Both the position numbers and the translations under genes were made by a program. 35,977 bases of DNA from a virus: IMG/VR virus record IMGVR_UViG_3300042924_005772, positions 1-35,977 of that record; one strand, 5' to 3'. This document shows, one piece after another, positions 24,405 to 30,169 of the stretch; position 1 is the first letter of the stretch, and each line of letters starts with the position of its first letter. The notes beneath the pieces were generated by a model. The model saw only the letters and a program-made list of their open reading frames with translations, did no database searches and was not told the DNA's origin.

Positions 24405-24737
24405 ATGAGTTACCAGCCAAACAGCAACGACAACGAGAACCAGTCTCTCCGCAAGATCAACGCAATTTCCCACGAAACGCAGTATGACATTGAAGAACTC
24501 AACCGCCAGTCGATGGGGTTGAGGGGTGCTGTGGTTCTCAGCGGAGCAGGCTCCCTGCCGACGGGAACCTATATCTCGCTTCAGTTCCTAAACGAAACCG
24601 TGATCACTTCCATCACGGCCGCCGAAATCGTCAACGCCTCCTCGCTCCACACCACGATCAAGGAAGGCAACGCCATCTTCGGAACGATCACCGGGCTGAC
24701 CATTTCTTCCGGTCTAGTTATCGCCTACAAAGCGTAA
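24405..24737 (+). CDS. Small virion protein with SLxKIN anchor motif
   Basis: This 110-residue protein starts with a polar segment ending NENQSLRKINAISHETQ, related to the RSLxKIN motif of the proteins at 6799-7161 and 12715-14019. The rest is beta-like (GAGSLPTGTYISLQFLNETV, then ITGLTISSGLVIAYK). It is probably attached to the virion through the same site as those two. No Shine-Dalgarno is seen. Confidence 0.6.
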   Translation: MSYQPNSNDNENQSLRKINAISHETQYDIEELNRQSMGLRGAVVLSGAGSLPTGTYISLQFLNETVITSITAAEIVNASSLHTTIKEGNAIFGTITGLTISSGLVIAYKA

Positions 24738-24749
24738 GGGAGTCCTTCA

Positions 24750-25142
24750 ATGAGAAGGATCCGAAGGTTCCTCAGACTCGGGGCTTCCCGACTTGTTTTA
24801 CTGCGGATGTTCCTTGTTCGGGCGTTTGGCTCGGGGTCGGGCTATGGCGTGGCCAATCTTGCCCCCCTAGTCGTAACCCTCACGGGATACACGCCGGGAG
24901 GAGCCCAGCTAAAGGCTGGTTCTAGCTTTACCATCTCGGCCGCTAGGTCTCCTTTTGCGGCTTCGACCATCACGGCCTCGGCCACAAATGTGGGTGCAAC
25001 GCTGTCCCTAACCAAGAACTCCGATGGGTTGTGGACGGTTGTGGGGCTTGCGGTCGGGTCTTCCATTGTCACCATAACGCAACCAGGCGGTAACGGATTC
25101 TCGGCGGACGCGGTCAGTTTTGGCGTTATCGTCTCGAACTAA
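24750..25142 (+). CDS. Ig-like domain protein (130 aa)
   Basis: An Arg-rich N-terminus (MRRIRRFLRLGASRLVLLR) precedes an immunoglobulin-like beta domain from about residue 40, with the typical end LWTVVGLAVGSSIVTITQPG and FSADAVSFGVIV (Big_2-type pattern). Ig-like domains on phage heads and fibres often bind carbohydrate. AAGGGAG precedes the ATG. It is probably a virion surface protein, and the glycosyltransferase gene follows. Confidence 0.6.
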   Translation: MRRIRRFLRLGASRLVLLRMFLVRAFGSGSGYGVANLAPLVVTLTGYTPGGAQLKAGSSFTISAARSPFAASTITASATNVGATLSLTKNSDGLWTVVGLAVGSSIVTITQPGGNGFSADAVSFGVIVSN

Positions 25143-25151
25143 ACCCTGGCC

Positions 25152-25979
25152 GTGAAGGCCTATCTAAGCTACTCCACAAACGGGTATCACGGCATCAACA
25201 ATGTGTCTGGGATGGTGCGGGACTGCACCTACATCGCAGTCCGGCTGGCCAAGCAGTGGTTTGAGGAGGTGGTTCTGGTTGCCGACGAAGCTGGGGCTAG
25301 GGCAATGGCCGACATCCCATTCGACAGGGTTGAAAAGGCTTTGGAGGGGAAAATCCCAAGATACCTGGAAAAGGTATGGAGCCTACCAAAGATAGAGGCT
25401 TACCTGCATATCGCCAAAAAAGGTGACCCTTTCGTCCACATAGACGGAGATGTGTTTCTTTGGGGAGCCCTACCAGAAAGGTTGCTAAAGGCGGAGGTAT
25501 TCGCCCAAAGCATAGAGCCAAAGGCACATATTCTTTACGGGGTCGATACATTCATAAAGGCCTGCCCAAACCCAGGTGAAATCAAAAACTACCGACAACC
25601 CCACGCCTACAACACTGGTATCTTTGGCGGCTCGAACCTCACGCTGATATGTGAATACGCAGAGGAAGCTTTGGGTATAATCAAGAATACCCACAACGAG
25701 GGATACTGGAAGAGCGTGTCTTGGGCCGACGCCTGGAAAGCGGCAGTAATACCAGAGCAGTACTGCCTAGCGTCCATATTGGGCAAGAGTGGAGCCGATA
25801 TAGAGCTATTGACCGACAAGCCTTGGCCTACTGACGAACAGATGAAAGGTGTGCCGTACTCACACCTTATGGGTAGGAAACAGGAGCCAGAGATACAGAA
25901 ACAGGTACGGGAACTGGTTAAGCTATTCAAATCTCAACCCTCGACTAGCCAACCTTCGGTGGGTATCCCACCAGCCTAG
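25152..25979 (+). CDS. Glycosyltransferase-like protein (275 aa)
   Basis: The protein has a GT-A layout: an N-terminal strand (KAYLSYSTNGYHG), then VVLVADEAG, a DGD motif in FVHIDGDVFLWG (DxD site), and NTGIFGGSNLTLI, which fits the acceptor region. It resembles DUF6734-like transferases. The start is GTG at 25152, ten bases after the preceding gene. It ends the rightward block. With the cassette at 2313-5011 the phage has at least four such genes. Confidence 0.7.
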   Translation: MKAYLSYSTNGYHGINNVSGMVRDCTYIAVRLAKQWFEEVVLVADEAGARAMADIPFDRVEKALEGKIPRYLEKVWSLPKIEAYLHIAKKGDPFVHIDGDVFLWGALPERLLKAEVFAQSIEPKAHILYGVDTFIKACPNPGEIKNYRQPHAYNTGIFGGSNLTLICEYAEEALGIIKNTHNEGYWKSVSWADAWKAAVIPEQYCLASILGKSGADIELLTDKPWPTDEQMKGVPYSHLMGRKQEPEIQKQVRELVKLFKSQPSTSQPSVGIPPA

Positions 25980-25985
25980 AGTTAA

Positions 25986-26035
25986 CCACTTTTTCACAAG
26001 TCGTTGGATCAACGAGGGTTGCTACGCAAAAAGTG
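25986..26035 (+). repeat. Nested inverted repeat after the glycosyltransferase
   Basis: CCACTTTTT (25986-25994) and its exact complement AAAAAGTGG (26027-26035) enclose a second perfect hairpin TCGTTG-GAT-CAACGA. It sits six bases after the last rightward gene. It may terminate or stabilise rightward mRNA, though no T-run follows it. Confidence 0.5.
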
Positions 26036-26049
26036 GGATAGGGGGTGAC

Positions 26050-26252
26050 AATGGGCGATTTCAAACCCATTATCTATATAAAATATTTTTTTACGGCGTA
26101 AATTATTTTTTCCAGACGCTCCGACTTATATATAATACACTTAATCCACTTATTTAATATAAGTATATATAGTATAAGGATTTAAGGTCAGTGGGTTAGG
26201 GTTAGTGGGTTTGTTGATGGCGGTTTGTCCCCACTTGTTATTGTAGTGGCAA
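26050..26252. other. A+T-rich convergent intergenic region
   Basis: No gene is seen here. The region separates rightward genes (ending 25979) from leftward genes (ending 26253). It contains long A/T runs, an ACTTATAT/ATATAAGT inverted repeat (about 26126-26160), a GGTTAGGGTTAG stretch and a CCACT/AGTGG hairpin (26231-26249). A replication origin or a bidirectional termination zone is possible. No origin-binding repeats are obvious. Confidence 0.35.
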
Positions 26253-26408
26253 CTACTTGCGTAAACTTTTGACCTTTTCCGCCAGCAAATGTACCCATTT
26301 CTTGGCAGAATTAAATCCTACAATTCCGATAGGGATTATCAGATTTGTAAGAAACACGGCTATACAGAGGCCTAGTATGGCCGACAGCTGATTGGCTAGG
26401 CTCTCCAT
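26253..26408 (-). CDS. Small membrane protein (51 aa)
   Basis: The protein is one long hydrophobic region (AILGLCIAVFLTNLIIPIGI) followed by a basic amphipathic tail (VHLLAEKVKSLRK). It is the last gene of a leftward series of six small genes. Size and topology fit a holin-like or other small membrane effector, but there is no family match. Confidence 0.5.
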   Translation of the reverse strand: MESLANQLSAILGLCIAVFLTNLIIPIGIVGFNSAKKWVHLLAEKVKSLRK

Positions 26409-26409
26409 A

Positions 26410-26544
26410 TCACTCAGCCCTGTCGTCTACCCTGTCCCCGTCCTTGTCTTGGAAGTCCAGAGGATCCCTGGAGATTACGATATGCGCGTCTAGGAAACCC
26501 TCGACGGCAAGTTGTTCTTGTATCTTTTTTGTGTGTTCGTCCAT
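26410..26544 (-). CDS. Small acidic protein (44 aa)
   Basis: It starts MDEHTKKIQEQLAVEGFLDA and ends in DKDGDRVDDRAE, which resembles an EF-hand or thrombospondin-3 calcium loop (DxDGDxxDD). The start at 26544 has AGGGG just upstream. Its stop is one base from the start of the membrane protein gene. The family is not recognised. Confidence 0.45.
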   Translation of the reverse strand: MDEHTKKIQEQLAVEGFLDAHIVISRDPLDFQDKDGDRVDDRAE

Positions 26545-26573
26545 CCCCTAATCCTGGGATGGGTTGAAGAGTG

Positions 26574-26732
26574 TCAATCCCTGTTCTTGGGTTTACCAGC
26601 CGCAGACAGGGCGATTGCGACAATCTGCTTCTTCGATCGGGGCTTTCCGCCAGCACCACGGGCTTTACCCTTCTTTTTGTTATCCGCCATAAGCTCGCGG
26701 ATATTTGCGCTTACGTTTCTACCGAGAGGCAT
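26574..26732 (-). CDS. DUF6496-like small basic protein (52 aa)
   Basis: The protein starts MPLGRNVSANIRELM and ends with KPRSKKQIVAIALSAAGKP, the (S)KxQxxAIALSxAG pattern of DUF6496 proteins found in phages and bacteria. The function of that family is unknown; it is basic and probably binds nucleic acid or a virion part. Its N-terminus MPLGR is shared with two neighbouring genes. Confidence 0.65.
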   Translation of the reverse strand: MPLGRNVSANIRELMADNKKKGKARGAGGKPRSKKQIVAIALSAAGKPKNRD

Positions 26733-26762
26733 ATGTGGATCCTATTCTGCCTTAACCTTCCG

Positions 26763-26996
26763 TCAAGCCCGTCCACCCAGCCCACGACGACCCTGCCAGC
26801 TTATGCGAGCGGGACCTTTCTTTTTCCTGGCAGCCGAGTTGCACATTGCCTTGGTCGGGCGGCAAGCGGGATAACTTCCCTTGCTGGAGTCCTTGCGACC
26901 GCACGGGCCACCCGTCTTGCAGTTGATCCAGCCCTTGCCCTTGTTGCGCTTGAACCATCCGTGAAGCCCGTACTTCTTTTCCAATTCAAAAGCCAT
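26763..26996 (-). CDS. Small Cys/Lys-rich phage protein (77 aa)
   Basis: It has KKYGLHGWFKRNKGKGWINC, then KTGGPCGRKD and YPACRPTKAMC. Four conserved-looking cysteines and many basic residues suggest metal and nucleic acid binding. I recall similar short proteins in environmental phages, without a known function. The start overlaps the upstream stop by one base (TAATG). Confidence 0.65.
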   Translation of the reverse strand: MAFELEKKYGLHGWFKRNKGKGWINCKTGGPCGRKDSSKGSYPACRPTKAMCNSAARKKKGPARISWQGRRGLGGRA

Positions 26997-27145
26997 TATT
27001 TGTTACCCCAATTTTTTGCACCGACCTTGCGGCACTTGACCAATGCCCCGGACGCATAGGCCGAAGGCCAAACCTTGTAGCGGGATTTGACCTTGTTGTA
27101 GCAAGCGTCCTTCGGCTTGGTTTTCTTTTGTCTTCCCAGGGGCAT
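26996..27145 (-). CDS. Small basic phage protein (49 aa)
   Basis: It starts MPLGRQKKTKP and continues DACYNKVKSRYKVWPSAYAS and GALVKCRKVGAKNWG. I recall this block as a widespread short phage family of unknown function. Two cysteines and high Lys content are notable. It shares the MPLGR start with two neighbours and overlaps the HNH-like gene by TGATG. Confidence 0.65.
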   Translation of the reverse strand: MPLGRQKKTKPKDACYNKVKSRYKVWPSAYASGALVKCRKVGAKNWGNK

Positions 27146-27390
27146 CAGTATCTCCAGGAGTTGTTGTCACGGCCACGATTCCTGCTCCGCTCCATAACCC
27201 TCAAATTTCCATTTGAGTTGTTTCGTGGATTGCCGTCTTTGTGGTCGATGTCTTTCCCGTCACCCTTGCGAACCCGACCCGTCCGCATGGCTCTGCGCCT
27301 TGCCGTGTTTCTAGCCGCTCTGTCTTTCTTCGCTTGCGAAGAACTGTGGTACCGGCGGTACTCCATAGCGTAGTCACGTCCAAGAGGCAT
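27145..27390 (-). CDS. HNH-endonuclease-like protein (81 aa)
   Basis: The C-terminal half has DIDHKDGNPRNNSNGNLRVM, a beta-beta-alpha HNH core with His in DH and two Asn. The last position, usually His, is Asn in RSRNRGR, as in several small phage HNH proteins. The N-terminus begins MPLGRDYAMEYRRYH and is basic. It is the first gene of the leftward series, with a promoter-like signal immediately upstream. It may nick DNA in packaging or replication, or be a degenerate DNA-binding form. Confidence 0.75.
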   Translation of the reverse strand: MPLGRDYAMEYRRYHSSSQAKKDRAARNTARRRAMRTGRVRKGDGKDIDHKDGNPRNNSNGNLRVMERSRNRGRDNNSWRY

Positions 27391-27397
27391 AGACAGA

Positions 27398-27424
27398 ATT
27401 GTAACCGAACGGGGCGTTTGTCCA
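27398..27424 (-). promoter_or_regulatory. Promoter of the leftward small-gene operon
   Basis: Read leftward, TGGACA (27419-27424, one mismatch to TTGACA), a 15-base spacer and TACAAT (27398-27403, one mismatch to TATAAT) end seven bases before the ATG at 27390. No ribosome binding site fits, so a leaderless mRNA is likely. Confidence 0.55.
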
Positions 27425-27547
27425 GAGGGTGTGAAAAATAAAAAAATTTTTTAATGTCGCCTCACGCAATACTTAGTAATTATAAAGGGGGTATATACTG
27501 GGGAGGGGTGGTGGGTAAATCTATATCTTATCTTTAATTCCAGGGTT

Positions 27548-27570
27548 CAAAAAAGCCTTCGGCTTTTTTG
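27548..27570. terminator. Intrinsic terminator-like hairpin
   Basis: CAAAAAAGCC-TTC-GGCTTTTTTG is a perfect 10-bp stem with A- and T-runs, able to act on both strands. It lies in the 283-base divergent gap (27391-27673). It could insulate the two units, or attenuate transcripts entering the rightward unit. Two copies of GGTCGGTCGG (27578-27587, 27596-27605) follow it. Confidence 0.65.
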
Positions 27571-27673
27571 CGGTGGGGGTCGGTCGGGTTTTTTCGGTCG
27601 GTCGGCGTTGGGTTTTTGGACAGCGGAACGATAGTTTCTCTGTACCGATAACCTTAACTTGGAGGTATTGAAT

Positions 27674-27973
27674 ATGAAAGCACTAACTAACCTAATCAAA
27701 TCACTGACTGGAAACTGGGGAACCATCGCCTTTAAGGATGGTGACAAAGACTATGTGGCCTTTGTCTTTAGTGGTGATTACCTTCGGGGTAATAGTTCAA
27801 CTGGTGACACTGGTTGGACAAACCTCACTCCGTTCAGCCTCTCCAAAGCTGGACAGATGGTCACTGCTGGAGATCGTAAGTTCTTTGTGAGGATCGGTAT
27901 CTCGATCCCCCCGAAGAGCCAAGCTCCTTCCAAACCGCAGAAGGTCGGAACCTTCACCGAATCCTTGGTCTAA
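27674..27973 (+). CDS. Hypothetical protein (99 aa)
   Basis: The ATG at 27674 has a strong GGAGGT about eight bases upstream; an in-frame TTG at 27659 is less likely. The protein is mixed beta (WGTIAFKDGDKDYVAFVFSG) with a Pro/Lys-rich C-terminus. It is followed by two hairpins and a T-run, so it appears to be a separately terminated, well expressed gene. The family is not recognised. Confidence 0.7.
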   Translation: MKALTNLIKSLTGNWGTIAFKDGDKDYVAFVFSGDYLRGNSSTGDTGWTNLTPFSLSKAGQMVTAGDRKFFVRIGISIPPKSQAPSKPQKVGTFTESLV

Positions 27974-28029
27974 AGGATTCCATCACCGAAGCACCGAGGG
28001 GTTCAATCCCCCTCGGTGTTTCTTTTTTT
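27959..28029 (+). terminator. Tandem hairpins and intrinsic terminator
   Basis: GAATCCTT/AAGGATTC (27959-27980) forms a first perfect stem over the stop codon. CACCGAGGGG/CCCCTCGGTG (27992-28018, 7-base loop) forms a second perfect 10-bp stem, followed by a T-rich run to 28029. The second is a textbook rho-independent terminator for rightward transcription. Confidence 0.8.
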
Positions 28030-28051
28030 AACCTTTAACTCCTGGAGGTAT

Positions 28052-28405
28052 ATGAACAACACCCTACGACTACAACTGATTGATGCTGGGTTTGCTGACC
28101 GAACCATCAACAACTCGCTGGTGGCTGGTTGCAAACCTTCGCCTACTCTGTCGGCTTGCTACCAAACCGAACTCTACGCCGATCGCAAGACTATCTGGGG
28201 GTTGAAGAAGAAAGCTATTAAAGCTAGGGATTACGCTCGTCCCTATATCCGAGTATCCAAATCGAGGATCCTCGCTGCTATGGCCTTTGAGGAGCGATTT
28301 CAGGCCATCAGGAAAGCTGATCGTGACCTCTCCAAGGGTTCTCGTAGCCCTCGGCAACCCAAGGAAACTACTCGGAAGGGGGACTGGAATGAATCTCTTT
28401 GCTGA
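28052..28405 (+). CDS. Hypothetical basic protein (117 aa)
   Basis: The ATG at 28052 follows a strong GGAGGT. The protein is basic and helical (KKKAIKARDYARPYIRVSKS). Its last 38 bases overlap, tail to tail, the small terminase gene on the other strand. It lies just after a strong terminator with no evident promoter between. The family is not recognised. Confidence 0.6.
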   Translation: MNNTLRLQLIDAGFADRTINNSLVAGCKPSPTLSACYQTELYADRKTIWGLKKKAIKARDYARPYIRVSKSRILAAMAFEERFQAIRKADRDLSKGSRSPRQPKETTRKGDWNESLC

Positions 28406-28904
28406 TTTGTCGCACAATAGGCATTGTATTCAACCCGGAAGCAACTCCTTGAACTTCAACGACATCCGTATTTTCAGCTGGAACTTGTTGAAGCACAGCG
28501 ATATTCACAATATTTCCTTTTCCACCCGACGACTGATCCGTAAGGCCAAGTGCTGGTCTCGCAACCTTATCAATTTTGCCAAGTGCATCAAAGTGTTCGT
28601 TAACTTCCCGAGTGGTTGCGGGTTGCTGGGCTTCGAGGACATCCAATCCACGATCAACTTCCTTTACTACCCTTTGAAGATACGAGGTGGCCTTGTTGTC
28701 CAGCGTTTGAATACTACGAGACAGCTTTTTGGCTTCCAGTCCCTCAAGTATTGCCAACCTTTTGGAAGCCCATCCCTCTCTGAAGATACGAGTCTTCAAA
28801 GTTCTGGTATTCAAACCATAGGTTTTACAGATATCAGTAGGCCGAGTGCCCCGCATATATTCGGCCTCTACGAGTTTCCAGTCTATGCCCAAGTCCTTCG
28901 GCAT
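28368..28904 (-). CDS. terS: Terminase small subunit
   Basis: This 178-residue protein starts MPKDLGIDWKLVEAEYMRGT, followed by PTDICKTYGLNTRTLKTRIF, a helix-turn-helix as at the N-terminus of PBSX-type small terminases. A central helical oligomerisation part (about 60-120) and a polar tail follow. It would recognise phage DNA and load TerL. The ATG at 28904 is chosen; the upstream extension overlaps another gene. It is a single leftward gene inside a rightward block, with its own promoter-like signal and no ribosome site. The longer rightward frame across it is a shadow. Confidence 0.8.
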   Translation of the reverse strand: MPKDLGIDWKLVEAEYMRGTRPTDICKTYGLNTRTLKTRIFREGWASKRLAILEGLEAKKLSRSIQTLDNKATSYLQRVVKEVDRGLDVLEAQQPATTREVNEHFDALGKIDKVARPALGLTDQSSGGKGNIVNIAVLQQVPAENTDVVEVQGVASGLNTMPIVRQISKEIHSSPPSE

Positions 28905-28911
28905 AACTGAC

Positions 28912-28939
28912 TTGATAGCAGAAGGACATAAGGAGTCAA
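28912..28939 (-). promoter_or_regulatory. Promoter of the small terminase gene
   Basis: Read leftward, TTGACT (28934-28939), a 16-base spacer and TATCAA (28912-28917) end seven bases before the ATG at 28904. This predicts a leaderless mRNA. The -35 box overlaps the ribosome site of the rightward gene at 28944. Confidence 0.5.
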
Positions 28940-28943
28940 TAAA

Positions 28944-29234
28944 ATGCCTACGCCAACCAAAGGATACAACCAACTCGGTCAATGGAGAGACAACCCTAAC
29001 CTTCGTTCTACGCTGAACAAGGTTGCAACGAAACACCATTGGATCGTCCTCCGAAACGGACGACCCGTGTCGAACCTTCGACATTACACCATCGGTGATT
29101 GTCGGCAGGAGTTTCTCCATTGGGCTAGGATTGTCTCAACCTTCCCCGATGGAAGCAAGCTGGGATTGATGGCGGCTGATGGGACTTATGTTCCCGTCAA
29201 CTTCAGCATCCCCCACCCCGCCTACAACATCTAA
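28944..29234 (+). CDS. Hypothetical protein (96 aa)
   Basis: AAGGAG precedes the ATG at good spacing. The protein is soluble, with a C-terminal GSKLGLMAADGTYVPVNFS. The family is not recognised. Its start region overlaps the small terminase promoter on the other strand, so expression of the two may be linked. Confidence 0.6.
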   Translation: MPTPTKGYNQLGQWRDNPNLRSTLNKVATKHHWIVLRNGRPVSNLRHYTIGDCRQEFLHWARIVSTFPDGSKLGLMAADGTYVPVNFSIPHPAYNI

Positions 29235-29252
29235 CCATAGGAGGAACCTTCG

Positions 29253-29348
29253 ATGTACGACTTCATCCGAAACTACTTCTACTTCATCTCTGGAGTGCTG
29301 GTTGGTATGGCACTCTACTCAATCGTGGAGGTTCTATGTTCGCAGTAA
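29253..29348 (+). CDS. Tiny membrane protein (31 aa)
   Basis: GGAGGAA precedes the ATG. The protein is mostly one hydrophobic helix (FIRNYFYFISGVLVGMALYS). It overlaps the next gene by 13 bases. Confidence 0.45.
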   Translation: MYDFIRNYFYFISGVLVGMALYSIVEVLCSQ

Positions 29349-29461
29349 TCTACAAAGGCAGAGTCATCCAGGAGTTCAAGACGAGGAACCTTGCCTTCCG
29401 CTACCTTATCCGTAGCGGTTGGGAATGGGACGACGAGGCAATCGTTCGGAGGTTGCCGTGA
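29336..29461 (+). CDS. Tiny hypothetical protein (41 aa)
   Basis: GGAGGT lies five bases before the ATG at 29336. It encodes MFAVIYKGRVIQEFKTRNLA and a C-terminus with WEWDDEAIVRR, a beta-beta-alpha-like mini-domain. The stop overlaps the next start (GTGA). Confidence 0.5.
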   Translation: MFAVIYKGRVIQEFKTRNLAFRYLIRSGWEWDDEAIVRRLP

Positions 29462-29715
29462 TCGATCCTTGTCCAAGGTGTCACGAGCCAGTCGAGAAAG
29501 CCAGACGAGACCTCGATCTGGTTTACTGCTTGGCTTGTGCAACCTCAACCCCTACGCCCCGCTACAAAGGGGCGATGGTCTACGCACACAAGACTGGGGG
29601 AGCAATCCAGTTGATGGCTCCCGAAACTTACAGCGAATTGAGGCGTTATTCACGGAGGGTTGGACAGCGTTCCACCCTTCGCAATGTCCTCTACGCATCT
29701 GGCAGAAGCGTTTAA
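29458..29715 (+). CDS. Zinc-ribbon protein (85 aa)
   Basis: The start is GTG at 29458 with GGAGG five bases upstream. CPRCHEPVEKAR and YCLAC form a four-Cys zinc ribbon (residues 4-28). A conserved-looking part follows with YAHKTGGAIQLMAPETYSEL. Similar short zinc-ribbon proteins occur in many phages; the function is unknown. Confidence 0.65.
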   Translation: MIDPCPRCHEPVEKARRDLDLVYCLACATSTPTPRYKGAMVYAHKTGGAIQLMAPETYSELRRYSRRVGQRSTLRNVLYASGRSV

Positions 29716-29734
29716 CCGAAAGGAGATACTTACT

Positions 29735-30136
29735 ATGAGCAGAAATGTGTTTCAGAAATCATCCGACGACAGCGACAACGAACAACCTCAAGGCATCGCC
29801 ATCGGTCTGGAGCGTGGCAATGGGCCGTTGCCCTACATCGCCTTGCTCGCCAAGATCCTTGAGAAGATCAGCCCGAGCCAACCCAACCAGAAGGACGAGG
29901 CCGAGTCGATCAAGGTCGCCTTGGCTTCCTTGGGGATTGTCCTCAAGAGCAGCCCGAAGCATTACGAGAAGCTGGTTGCCTTCATCGGCATCCACGCCTC
30001 GGCTTGTATGCCCGACGGGGAGATGAGTCTGTCCGATGCCCCCGAGGGCTTTGTTGAATTGCGTGAGAAGTTGAAAGACGAAATGTTGGAGGCCGCCAAA
30101 GAGGAGGCCGAATCCAACTTGGATAAGCAAGACTAA
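29735..30136 (+). CDS. Hypothetical protein upstream of MoxR ATPase
   Basis: This 133-residue helical, acidic protein is preceded by the ribosome site CCGAAAGGAGATAC, also used by the ATPase gene. It has a polar N-terminus and a helical region with YIALLAKILEKISP. The C-terminus is rich in Glu and Lys. Immediate linkage to the MoxR-VWA pair suggests a partner or regulator. The family is not recognised. Confidence 0.6.
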   Translation: MSRNVFQKSSDDSDNEQPQGIAIGLERGNGPLPYIALLAKILEKISPSQPNQKDEAESIKVALASLGIVLKSSPKHYEKLVAFIGIHASACMPDGEMSLSDAPEGFVELREKLKDEMLEAAKEEAESNLDKQD

Positions 30137-30169
30137 CCACAACCACCAACCGAAAGGAGATACGACACA

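Noticed and set aside
26175-26215. Telomere-like GGTTAGGGTTAG stretch
   Set aside because: Too short and only once; there is no sign of a linear replicon end at this place.
26545-26577. TTGACA on the leftward strand at 26572-26577
   Set aside because: No acceptable -10 box at 15-18 bases; it is formed by the stop region of the upstream small gene.
28287-28910. Rightward frame (207 codons) across the small terminase gene
   Set aside because: The leftward frame has a recognisable helix-turn-helix terminase pattern; the rightward one has no ribosome site and no motif.
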